From: Cytophagales bacterium
GTDB taxonomy: Bacteria; Bacteroidota; Bacteroidia; Cytophagales; UBA9547
Length of the DNA stretch: 6,220 nucleotides
Direction of reading: 5' to 3'
Assembly: GCA_025360395.1 (NCBI GenBank)
Contig: JANYCH010000273.1
Location: 1 to 6,220 of the forward strand
This document shows, in pieces, positions 1-5,627 of the stretch (positions are counted from its first letter, which is position 1; the number at the start of each line of letters is the position of its first letter). Both the position numbers and the translations under genes were made by a program. A model generated the notes under the pieces. The model did no database searches, was not told where the DNA came from, and saw only the letters and a program-made list of their open reading frames with translations.

Positions 1-377
1 AGGAAATAATTAAAAAGCTGAAATTTAAAGGCAAAGGGGTTATACTTAATGCCCCTAATGATGTTAAAAAGGTGTTCATTAAATTAGGTTTCAATACTAC
101 TACAGATGAAATAAACAAGATCTCGAATACCTTAATATTCATCACTAACAAGGGTGAACTTATAGACTTTTTAAAAAATAGTTTGAAACAGATTGAATTT
201 GACAGCGTTTTGTGGTTGGCTTATCCAAAAAGATCTTCCAAAACCAAAACAGACATAAACCGGGATTCCATCCGTGCAAAAGCAGAAGAATTTGGAATTA
301 CCACAGTTACCGCAATTTCTATTGACGACACATGGAGTGCTTTGCGCTTCAGGCCCATTGAAAAAGTAGGAAAATAA
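1..377 (+). CDS. DUF3052-like protein, 5' end cut by the window edge
   Basis: The reading frame is open from base 3, with no stop before the TAA at 375-377, so the gene begins left of the window. About 124 residues are visible. The part before the first in-window start-like codon (GTG at 72) already reads as family-like protein (EIIKKLKFKGKGVILNAPND), so GTG 72 is not the real start. The true start is probably only a few codons upstream. The C-terminal half carries the recognisable signature VLWLAYPKRSSKTKTDINRD followed by ISIDDTWSALRFRP. I recall this pattern from DUF3052-type proteins: small, soluble, of unknown biochemical role. No signal peptide or membrane segment is visible. The gene lies 31 bases before the short-chain dehydrogenase on the same strand and may share its transcript. 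The family assignment rests on memory of the motif; no function is proposed. Confidence 0.8.
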   Translation, partial: EIIKKLKFKGKGVILNAPNDVKKVFIKLGFNTTTDEINKISNTLIFITNKGELIDFLKNSLKQIEFDSVLWLAYPKRSSKTKTDINRDSIRAKAEEFGITTVTAISIDDTWSALRFRPIEKVGK

Positions 378-408
378 AAATTTATTACCTTATCCTTAAT
401 ATAAAAAC

Positions 409-1134
409 ATGAAATTATCAGGAAATAAAATATTAATTACAGGAGGTGCCAGCGGCATTGGTTTAGGACTTACAGAAAGGTTTCTGGCAGAAGACAATAC
501 CGTAATAGTTTGTGGAAGAAGAGAATCTGTTCTAAAAGAATTGTCAAAAAAACATCCTTCAGTCATAACCAGGATTTGTGATTTATCTGTCGAAGAATAG
601 AGAGTTGAATTATTTAATTGGATTTCCTCAAGTCACAAGGATTTAAATGTCCTGGTCAATAATGCAGGTATTCAAAATTGGATAAATATCTCCGATCCTC
701 ATTTTTTTCAAATGGCAAAAGCAGAAATCATAACCAATATTGAGGCGCCAATTCATTTGACCTCACTTTTTATTAATTTAAAAAGCCTTAATACTATTAT
801 CAATGTCACTTCAGGCCTATCCTTTGTCCCTTTAACAAAAGTTCCTGTTTATTCTGCGACAAAGGCTTTCTTTCATTCCTTTACCCTTTCAACAAGAAAT
901 CTTTTGAAAGATAAAAATATAGAAGTGATAGAAATGATCCCACCTGCACTAAATACAGATTTGGGAGGAAAGGGCTTGCATGACACATCACCTCCTGTAA
1001 GTGAATTTATAGAAGCTGTCTTTAATCAAATGAAAGAAGGCAAAACTGAACTTACTTTTGGGTTCAGTCAGAATTTGGCCAATGCAAGTTCAGAAGATTT
1101 AAAAAATACCTTTAACAGAATGAACCAAGTTTAA
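409..1134 (+). pseudogene. DltE-like short-chain dehydrogenase/reductase interrupted by one in-frame amber codon
   Basis: The frame from ATG 409 to TAA 1132-1134 spans 241 codons, broken only by TAG at 598-600 (codon 64). Translation continues on both sides with unmistakable SDR sequence and no frameshift. The Rossmann NAD(P) motif TGGASGIG is at 11-18, NNAG at 84-87 and the helix-4 Asn at about 110. The catalytic triad is Ser135 (NVTSGL), Tyr148 and Lys152 (YSATK), with the usual 13-residue Ser-Tyr spacing. A C-terminal substrate-side region (PPALNTDLGGKG) follows. Total length is normal for the family, whose closest described relative is DltE (COG3967): NAD(P)-dependent cytosolic oxidoreductases, mostly of unknown substrate. 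The context EE-stop-RVELFNW sits in the variable loop before helix 3. A CAG (Gln) to TAG transition is one simple origin. As read, the product is a 63-residue fragment without active site. The alternatives are a sequencing error, a very recent mutation or readthrough. Confidence 0.85.
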
Positions 1135-1187
1135 AAAGAAATGTAACTTCGATGTATAACAATTAATTCAAAATAATTTCATGAATT

Positions 1188-1610
1188 ATGGAAAATCAAA
1201 TTTATCCATGCCTTTGGTTTGATGGGCAGGCAAAACAAGCTGCAGAATTTTACTGTTCAATTTTCAAAGATTCTAAAATTACCGTTGATACGCCAATGGT
1301 AGTGATGTTTGAAATAAATGGACTAAAATATATGGGATTGAATGGTGGGCCGCATTTTAAATTTAATGAGGCTTTTTCACTAATTGTAAATTGCGACACC
1401 CAGGAGGAAATTGACTATTACTGGACAAAACTTACCGAGGGCGGCCAGGAAAGTAACTGTGGTTGGTTAAAAGATAAATTCGGGCTTTCATGGCAGATTG
1501 TTCCCACTATATTAAGCAAGCTTATGACTGATCCTGCCAAATCAGCAAGAGTAATGGGGGCATTCATGAAAATGAAAAAGTTTGACATTGAGACCTTAGT
1601 TAATGCTTAG
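1188..1610 (+). CDS. VOC-superfamily protein (3-dmu-9_3-mt / PhnB-like)
   Basis: The 140-residue product opens with IYPCLWFDGQAKQAAEFYCS, the typical start of the 3-demethylubiquinone-9 3-methyltransferase-domain proteins (PF06983, glyoxalase/bleomycin-resistance fold). Further family landmarks are GLKYMGLNGGPHFKFN near residues 45-60 (conserved GLNGGP), then LTEGGQESNCGWLKDKFGLS and SWQIVPTIL. The C-terminal tail, with MKMKKFDIE, is the form seen in the short single-domain members, so the gene looks complete. Despite the domain name, these proteins are not shown to be methyltransferases. Their reaction and ligand are unknown, and a small cytosolic dimer with a metal or small-molecule site is the family expectation. 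ATG 1188 is preceded by an AT-rich leader with no Shine-Dalgarno. It follows the SDR gene by 53 bases and ends 7 bases from the oppositely oriented radical SAM gene. Confidence 0.88.
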   Translation: MENQIYPCLWFDGQAKQAAEFYCSIFKDSKITVDTPMVVMFEINGLKYMGLNGGPHFKFNEAFSLIVNCDTQEEIDYYWTKLTEGGQESNCGWLKDKFGLSWQIVPTILSKLMTDPAKSARVMGAFMKMKKFDIETLVNA

Positions 1611-1617
1611 CGAAATA

Positions 1618-2679
1618 CTAACTAAAAATAGATAGCTGGCCCTTTTCTGGCCTTTTGAAATGATCCGTTGAAAGGGAAGGAAATATCCTTCCTTTCAAAT
1701 ACTTTTCTTTAGACAATTTGAAGAGCTTGTGGATTGCTTCAGCATATTTACCTTCCCCACTCATCCTTCTCCCAAACTGACTATCGTTAAGGTTCCCACC
1801 ATGTACTTCTTTTATTTGATGTAAAACCCTTTCTGCTCGATCCGGATACTGTTTTGTAATCCAGTCTGTAAAAATCTCTCCTATTTGTCCGTTAAGCCTG
1901 ACCATTGTATAGGCTGCAGATAATGCACCAGCATCAGCAATATGCTTCATAATTTCCGGAATCTCATGGCAGGTAAGTGACGGGATGATTGGTGCAATCA
2001 TTACATTGACAGGAATACCAGCGGATGACAATTCTTTTACCACTTTAAGCCTTTGCTTTGCAGTGGCAGTCCTGGGTTCCATTGCCAACCTTGTTTCCTC
2101 ATTTAATGAAGTAATGCTGATGTTGACATGAACAAGATTAAACTTTGAAAGTTCTTTCAGTAAATCAATATCCCGCAGTATGAGGCTATTTTTGGTAATC
2201 ATGCTAACAGGATTTTTATATTTCAGGAATACCTCCAGCAACTGTCTGGTTATTTTAAATTTACGTTCAGCAGGTTGATAAATGTCCGTATTGCCGGCCA
2301 GCATCACCGCTGTTGGCTGCCAGTTTTTATTGTCAAAAGCTTCTTCTAAAACTTTAGGTGAATTTACTTTGACTATAATCTTTTGTTCGAAATCTATACC
2401 TGCACTGAAACCATAGTAAGTGTGTGTATTCCTTGCATAACAGTAAATGCAACCATGTTCGCAGCCTTGGTATGGATTCATAGAATAGACACCTCTTAAA
2501 TCAGGACTTACAATCTTGTTCAGTATTTTTTTTGGTGAATCAATAAAATATGTGGTTTTAGGATTAACTTCAAATACTTCATCAATACCTTCCAAATGCT
2601 CCGTTACAAATTCCCTTTTGAGAAATTTGTTCCTGGTATTCATTTGGGCACCACGCCCATTGATTGGATTTTCAGACAT
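1618..2679 (-). CDS. PA0069-family radical SAM protein (SplB-like, COG1533)
   Basis: The product has 353 residues. The [4Fe-4S] and S-adenosylmethionine motif CxxxCxxC is Cys73, Cys77, Cys80 in GCEHGCIYCYAR. It is preceded by MNPYQ and followed by aromatic-rich NTHTYYGF, as in the PA0069/Rv2578c subgroup related to spore photoproduct lyase. Other conserved blocks are GNTDIYQPAE (129-138), ITKN (161-164), EPRT (201-204), APIIPSL (229-235) and a C-terminal GRRMSGEGKYAEAI. The chosen start, ATG 2679-2677, keeps the subgroup's N-terminal NGRGAQ-N motif; the internal Met13 would lose it. The protein is expected to be cytosolic and to generate a 5'-deoxyadenosyl radical. The subgroup's substrate is not established, and it should not be called a photoproduct lyase. 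It diverges from the YeeZ-like gene across 85 bases and ends on TAG. Confidence 0.93.
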   Translation of the reverse strand: MSENPINGRGAQMNTRNKFLKREFVTEHLEGIDEVFEVNPKTTYFIDSPKKILNKIVSPDLRGVYSMNPYQGCEHGCIYCYARNTHTYYGFSAGIDFEQKIIVKVNSPKVLEEAFDNKNWQPTAVMLAGNTDIYQPAERKFKITRQLLEVFLKYKNPVSMITKNSLILRDIDLLKELSKFNLVHVNISITSLNEETRLAMEPRTATAKQRLKVVKELSSAGIPVNVMIAPIIPSLTCHEIPEIMKHIADAGALSAAYTMVRLNGQIGEIFTDWITKQYPDRAERVLHQIKEVHGGNLNDSQFGRRMSGEGKYAEAIHKLFKLSKEKYLKGRIFPSLSTDHFKRPEKGQLSIFS

Positions 2680-2688
2680 TTTACTTTC

Positions 2689-2720
2689 GTAAATTACGAC
2701 AATTTACCATTTAAGAACAA
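2689..2720 (-). promoter_or_regulatory. Candidate Bacteroidota-type promoter for the radical SAM gene
   Basis: Read on the - strand, TTG (2720-2718) is followed after 21 bases by TAATTTAC (2696-2689). The latter matches the Bacteroidota -7 consensus TAnnTTTG at all but the last two positions, and the spacing is in the usual range for a -33/-7 pair. Only about 9 bases then separate it from the ATG at 2679, which would give a very short leader. This is a pattern match in an AT-rich spacer and is weakly supported. Confidence 0.3.
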
Positions 2721-2743
2721 TCGTTTTCACCAAAAGTTTTTCC

Positions 2744-2751
2744 TAATTTTG
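2744..2751 (+). promoter_or_regulatory. Candidate -7 element (TAATTTTG) for the YeeZ-like gene
   Basis: TAATTTTG is an exact match to the Bacteroidota sigma-A -7 consensus TAnnTTTG and lies 13 bases before ATG 2765, predicting a leader of only about 6-10 bases. No clean TTG or TTTG -33 element is present at the expected distance; the nearest is the T-rich GTTTTC at about 2723-2728. The exact -7 match in a divergent spacer makes it plausible. Confidence 0.4.
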
Positions 2752-2764
2752 ATAAGACATCAGC

Positions 2765-3589
2765 ATGAAAAAAGAAAATACAAACCTTTCTACAGTGGGC
2801 ATATTGGGCTGTGGGTGGCTAGGTTTTCCGCTTGCTAAATTCCTAGTTCAATCAGGGTATCAGGTTGCAGGAACAACCACTTCACCAGTTAAGATTGAAA
2901 TTTTTGAGGACGCTAGAATAACCGGATCCATATTCAGGGCAGGACTGGATGAAGTGCCAATGTCCATTTTGAATAAGGAAATTCTGATAATAGCATTTCC
3001 TCCAAAATCAAAAAGCACAGATGGGGAATGGTACAGAAAGTCCATTCAAACTATTCTTTGCCAAATCCGGGCCTCCTCTATCAAAATTGTGATCCTGATT
3101 AGCTCTACTTCTGTTTACCCTGAAATACCAGCCGTTATTTCAGAAGATTTCGAACTTAACATTGACCAAACCAGCAACCCAGGTTTATTCCTTGCTGAAA
3201 AAAGTGTTCTTGAATATCATATTCCTACTTACATCCTTCGTTTTGGGGGCTTAACAGGGGGAAACAGGTTATTAGCCAAGCATTTCGCAGGAAAAAGAAA
3301 CTTGAAAAATGGGAATTCTCCAGTAAATCTTATTCACATTGAAGATGCGGTCGGGATTCTATATTCATTTATATCTGAGGACTTTAAACCAGGCGTTTAT
3401 AATGCTTGCTCACCTCTTCACCCTAAAAAGAAAGTTTTATACACAAAAGATTGTGAAAGATTCAACTTGCCTTTACCTGAATATGAAGACACAAAGGGTG
3501 ACGGAAAAGAAATATCAGTGAAAAAATTACTTGAAGTGACCAAATATAAATTCAAGTTTCCAGATCCGGAAACATATACTTACGGCTAG
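2765..3589 (+). CDS. YeeZ-like NAD(P)-binding epimerase/dehydratase-type protein
   Basis: The product has 274 residues. The N-terminal Rossmann motif is GILGCGWLGFPLA, with the glycines of GxGxxG at 15, 17 and 20. GCGWLG is characteristic of the YeeZ-type atypical extended SDRs (COG0451 group). SSTSVYP at 113-119 corresponds to the SDR active-site serine strand. In place of the catalytic YxxxK there is LFLAEKSVL (141-149) with no Tyr, as expected for this atypical branch. Later blocks are ILRFGGLTGG (about 197-206), VNLIHIEDAV and YNACSP, the typical C-terminal substrate-domain signatures of extended SDRs. It is probably a cytosolic NAD(P)-binding protein with unknown substrate, and whether it is an active oxidoreductase is uncertain. 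ATG 2765 places the glycine motif at a normal distance from the start. The stop codon overlaps that of the convergent serine hydrolase gene. Confidence 0.85.
   Translation: MKKENTNLSTVGILGCGWLGFPLAKFLVQSGYQVAGTTTSPVKIEIFEDARITGSIFRAGLDEVPMSILNKEILIIAFPPKSKSTDGEWYRKSIQTILCQIRASSIKIVILISSTSVYPEIPAVISEDFELNIDQTSNPGLFLAEKSVLEYHIPTYILRFGGLTGGNRLLAKHFAGKRNLKNGNSPVNLIHIEDAVGILYSFISEDFKPGVYNACSPLHPKKKVLYTKDCERFNLPLPEYEDTKGDGKEISVKKLLEVTKYKFKFPDPETYTYG
3550..3573 (-). terminator. Possible hairpin terminator of the serine hydrolase transcript, inside the YeeZ-like gene
   Basis: Thirteen bases past the - strand stop codon, the transcript would form GTTTCC/GGAAAC (3573-3568 with 3561-3556), plus a G-U pair at the top, around a GATC tetraloop: about 7 base pairs. 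The following bases are rich in U (TTGAATTTATATTTG) but contain no uninterrupted U run. It overlaps codons near the 3' end of the opposite gene, so part of the symmetry may be chance. Confidence 0.3.
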
Positions 3590-4767
3590 TACTTTATACC
3601 TTTTTTCTGAAGCTCATAATTATAGACTAGTTTCCCCAAAGCAGACATAAAAGGAAAACCTACTATATTATATTCATATTTACCATCGTTCAAAATATCA
3701 TCTTCGTTAACATAGATTACAGCTGATAGAAAGAAACCGATGTCGTTACGTTTATCTTCAAAATAAGAACAATCACTGATGAAGCCATGTGCAAGGCCAA
3801 CTTTATTATAAATTTTCCAATCAGATGGAATTGAATCTCTGAACCCCATTAAGTATTTAACATGGGTATCTTTAAAAATCTGGTTATTGCAGGAGTCCGG
3901 ACAATATTCACCTGGCAATTTGCTCATAGATTCCATCAAACTTGTTCTTTGCTTTTCTGTTATTAAAAACCTTTGCTTTGCCTCTGCCATTTCCGGCATT
4001 GCAATCAATATTAGCATTTCATGAAAATCAGCTAAAGGGACAAAGTTGGAGGTAATGAAATCTTTAGCTGAAGCTACATATTTTCCATTCCATAAATACC
4101 CTTTACCTAATTTCATATTGATAGGTAAAGGTGCCAAAGCAACAGGTTGTTGCCTTCCTTCAATGTGAACGGTCCTTTGGTTTTCATAAAAGACAACTGG
4201 ACCGGTTTCTGAGTTTTGAAGCTGATTACATTTGGCTATTTTTTCTATAATCCTGGCGTTTGTATATCCTAACTGATTCAACCTCTTGTTGATAAATGCC
4301 TGTCCGCATAACTCATATAAGTAATTAAAAGCATGATTATCACTGTAAACAAAAATCTTATCAATAAGCTCCTTTGTTGATAATGGGGTAGGTAGTGGCT
4401 TAGATTTTGTGCATTCAAAATCAGATATCGGAGCGAAAGGGGTAAACTCATCTATGCCAAAAACACTCAATTCTTTTATTTTTTCAAGGGCCAAAACCGC
4501 AACCGGCATTTTTACCAGACTTGCCGGAAAAAAATATTCATCTGGTTTGTTCCTGATATATTCTGTAATCAGGTTTACTTTATTCTTTTTATAAAATGAA
4601 TTGCCCTTTTCAATCCTGGTATAAATTATCTGCAGCCGGTATTTGACAGAGTCTTTTAAAACTTTTTGAATAATAAATGAAGTGTCTGATTTTAAGACAT
4701 CAATAAAGCTTTGTCCCTTTGCAAAAAGACATGAAATCATGATCCAGATAAAAATTAATCTTTTCAT
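3586..4767 (-). CDS. Secreted serine hydrolase of the class A beta-lactamase-related / penicillin-binding fold
   Basis: The product has 393 residues. The N-terminus MKRLIFIWIMISCLFAKGQS is a signal peptide: KR, a hydrophobic core at 4-16 and a likely cut near AKGQ-S (19/20). A lipoprotein Cys13 is possible but its lipobox is poor. The active-site SxxK is Ser83-Lys86 in FFPASLVKMPVAVLAL, and the SDN loop is Ser142-Asn144 in YSDNHAFNYLYEL. The third motif appears as Lys322-Val-Gly324 in YNKVGLAHGFISDC, where beta-lactamases have KTG or KSG. These three motifs in order and spacing place it in the beta-lactamase2-type serine hydrolases. It is about 100 residues longer than classical class A enzymes, with extra sequence between SDN and KVG. 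Likely periplasmic. Antibiotic resistance should not be inferred: a D,D-peptidase-like or other hydrolase role is equally possible. CPDSC (289-293) could form a disulfide. Its tail overlaps the YeeZ-like gene by 4 bases. Confidence 0.85.
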   Translation of the reverse strand: MKRLIFIWIMISCLFAKGQSFIDVLKSDTSFIIQKVLKDSVKYRLQIIYTRIEKGNSFYKKNKVNLITEYIRNKPDEYFFPASLVKMPVAVLALEKIKELSVFGIDEFTPFAPISDFECTKSKPLPTPLSTKELIDKIFVYSDNHAFNYLYELCGQAFINKRLNQLGYTNARIIEKIAKCNQLQNSETGPVVFYENQRTVHIEGRQQPVALAPLPINMKLGKGYLWNGKYVASAKDFITSNFVPLADFHEMLILIAMPEMAEAKQRFLITEKQRTSLMESMSKLPGEYCPDSCNNQIFKDTHVKYLMGFRDSIPSDWKIYNKVGLAHGFISDCSYFEDKRNDIGFFLSAVIYVNEDDILNDGKYEYNIVGFPFMSALGKLVYNYELQKKGIKY

Positions 4768-4772
4768 CGTTG

Positions 4773-4780
4773 CTAAGTTA
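4773..4780 (-). promoter_or_regulatory. Weak candidate -7 element for the serine hydrolase gene
   Basis: On the - strand, TAACTTAG lies 5 bases before the ATG at 4767 and matches TAnnTTTG except at one position. No TTG is found at the right distance upstream, and the predicted leader would be almost absent. It is reported only because the 68-base divergent spacer must hold start signals for both flanking genes. Confidence 0.2.
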
Positions 4781-4812
4781 GGATTCTGTCCATTAAACTC
4801 GTTCCATTTATT

Positions 4813-4820
4813 TAGATTAG
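4813..4820 (+). promoter_or_regulatory. Weak candidate -7 element for aroE
   Basis: TAGATTAG matches TAnnTTTG at all but one fixed position and lies 15 bases before ATG 4836. There is no convincing -33 TTG upstream. The spacer is AT-rich, so a chance match is quite possible. The same one-base deviation (TTAG for TTTG) occurs in the opposite-strand candidate in this spacer. Confidence 0.25.
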
Positions 4821-4835
4821 CATATTAATAAATTT

Positions 4836-5573
4836 ATGAAACGTTTCGGTCTTATTGGATTCCCTCTCTCCCACTCCTTCTCAAAAAAATATTTTTCTGC
4901 AAAGTTTGAAAAAGAAAACATTTTAGATTGTGTTTATGAGAACTTTGAAATACCTAAAATCGAACAGTTAACTGCCATTTTAAAAAACAATCCTGACCTT
5001 AAAGGTTTGAATGTTACAATTCCATATAAACAGCAAGTGCTACCTTATTTAGACAGTTTGGATGCATCAGCGGAATTTGTTGGAGCTGTAAATGTCATCA
5101 AAATTGGCAGCTTAAATAAGCTGAAAGGCTATAATTCCGACTATTATGGTTTTATGGAATCTTTAAAAAGAATGTTGCCGCAAAATTTTAGTTCCATGAA
5201 ATCACTTATCCTGGGCACTGGAGGGGCAGCGAAAGCTGTTGAAGGGGCATTGAAAACATTGCAAATTGAATATCAATATGTTTCCCGGCAGAAAGAAGGT
5301 ATATTATCCTATGACCAGATAACACCAGACCTCATTAAATCGCATAAGCTTATTATTAACACTTCTCCTCTTGGAATGTTCCCCAAAACAGAAAGCTGCC
5401 CTGATTTGGATTACTCCTTCATCGGACCAGAACATTTTCTTTTCGACTTAGTTTACAATCCGGAGGTGACACTTTTTATGAAAAAGGGAAGTGAACAAGG
5501 TGCAACTGTAAAAAATGGCTTAGAAATGCTTCACTTGCAGGCAGAAAAAGCCTGGGAAATCTGGAATGCATAA
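4836..5573 (+). CDS. aroE: Shikimate dehydrogenase
   Basis: AroE reduces 3-dehydroshikimate to shikimate with NADPH in the cytosolic chorismate pathway. The product has 245 residues, slightly shorter than the roughly 270 of E. coli AroE but with all key parts. The shikimate-binding serines are in PLSHSFSK (Ser12, Ser14). Catalytic Lys65 is in LNVTIPYK, with Asn86 in GAVNVI and catalytic Asp102 in YNSDYYGF. The nucleotide loop GTGGAAKA is at 127-134, and Ser150-Arg151 follows the next strand as the likely adenosine-phosphate contact. NTSPLGM is at 175-181 and the C-terminal NGLEMLHLQAEKAW helix holds the conserved Gln. ATG 4836 puts the first beta strand (FGLIGFPLSHS) immediately at the N-terminus, as in the family. 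No other aro gene is nearby, so it is a dispersed pathway member. It diverges from the serine hydrolase and converges on the desaturase. Confidence 0.96.
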   Translation: MKRFGLIGFPLSHSFSKKYFSAKFEKENILDCVYENFEIPKIEQLTAILKNNPDLKGLNVTIPYKQQVLPYLDSLDASAEFVGAVNVIKIGSLNKLKGYNSDYYGFMESLKRMLPQNFSSMKSLILGTGGAAKAVEGALKTLQIEYQYVSRQKEGILSYDQITPDLIKSHKLIINTSPLGMFPKTESCPDLDYSFIGPEHFLFDLVYNPEVTLFMKKGSEQGATVKNGLEMLHLQAEKAWEIWNA

Positions 5574-5604
5574 ACAAAAGGCCAGCCAAAATAAATGACC
5601 GGCC
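5572..5604 (-). terminator. Intrinsic terminator of the desaturase transcript
   Basis: On the - strand transcript, GGCCGGUC (5604-5597) pairs with GGCUGGCC (5587-5580) over 8 base pairs, including two G-U pairs, around a 9-base AU loop. It is followed directly by UUUUGUUU (5579-5572). The hairpin starts 24 bases after the desaturase stop. Read on the + strand, the two wobble positions become A-C mismatches, leaving only 4 contiguous GC pairs and a poor T run. It should therefore act mainly on the - strand and only weakly, if at all, for aroE. Confidence 0.65.
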
Positions 5605-5627
5605 ATTTGAATGAGAACTGATGCTGG

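Noticed and set aside
72..377. GTG at 72 as the start of the first gene
   Set aside because: The frame is open upstream to base 3 and the upstream codons already give family-like sequence, so the gene is simply cut by the window edge.
598..600. TAG reassigned to a sense codon in this organism
   Set aside because: TAG closes the VOC, radical SAM, YeeZ-like and serine hydrolase genes at family-typical C-termini, so it works as a stop.
712..1134. A separate 140-residue gene starting at ATG 712
   Set aside because: It is in the same frame as 409-600 and is the C-terminal part of the same dehydrogenase. It lacks the nucleotide-binding half.
1164..1188. Inverted repeat TAATTC/GAATTA before the VOC start codon
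   Set aside because: It is six AT-rich pairs around a 13-base loop in an AT-rich spacer, likely by chance and too weak to call a regulatory hairpin or operator.
1638..1656. GGCC-CTTTTCT-GGCC followed by TTTT as a terminator for the VOC gene
   Set aside because: The stem has only 4 base pairs, cannot be extended, and lies in the coding end of the radical SAM gene. It looks like a chance CTGGCC repeat.
2596..2838. Open frame on + crossing the radical SAM start and the intergenic spacer
   Set aside because: It overlaps two well-supported genes in other frames and its translation resembles no family.
2860..3045. Short open frames inside other genes (2860-3045 -, 3339-3521 +, 4409-4594 +, 5857-6057 -)
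   Set aside because: All lie wholly inside strongly supported genes, with no recognisable protein features; they are shadows.
3588..3606. TAGTACT...TACC followed by six T as a terminator for the YeeZ-like gene
   Set aside because: The T run at 3601-3606 is attractive, but the upstream bases form at best four pairs with a bulge.
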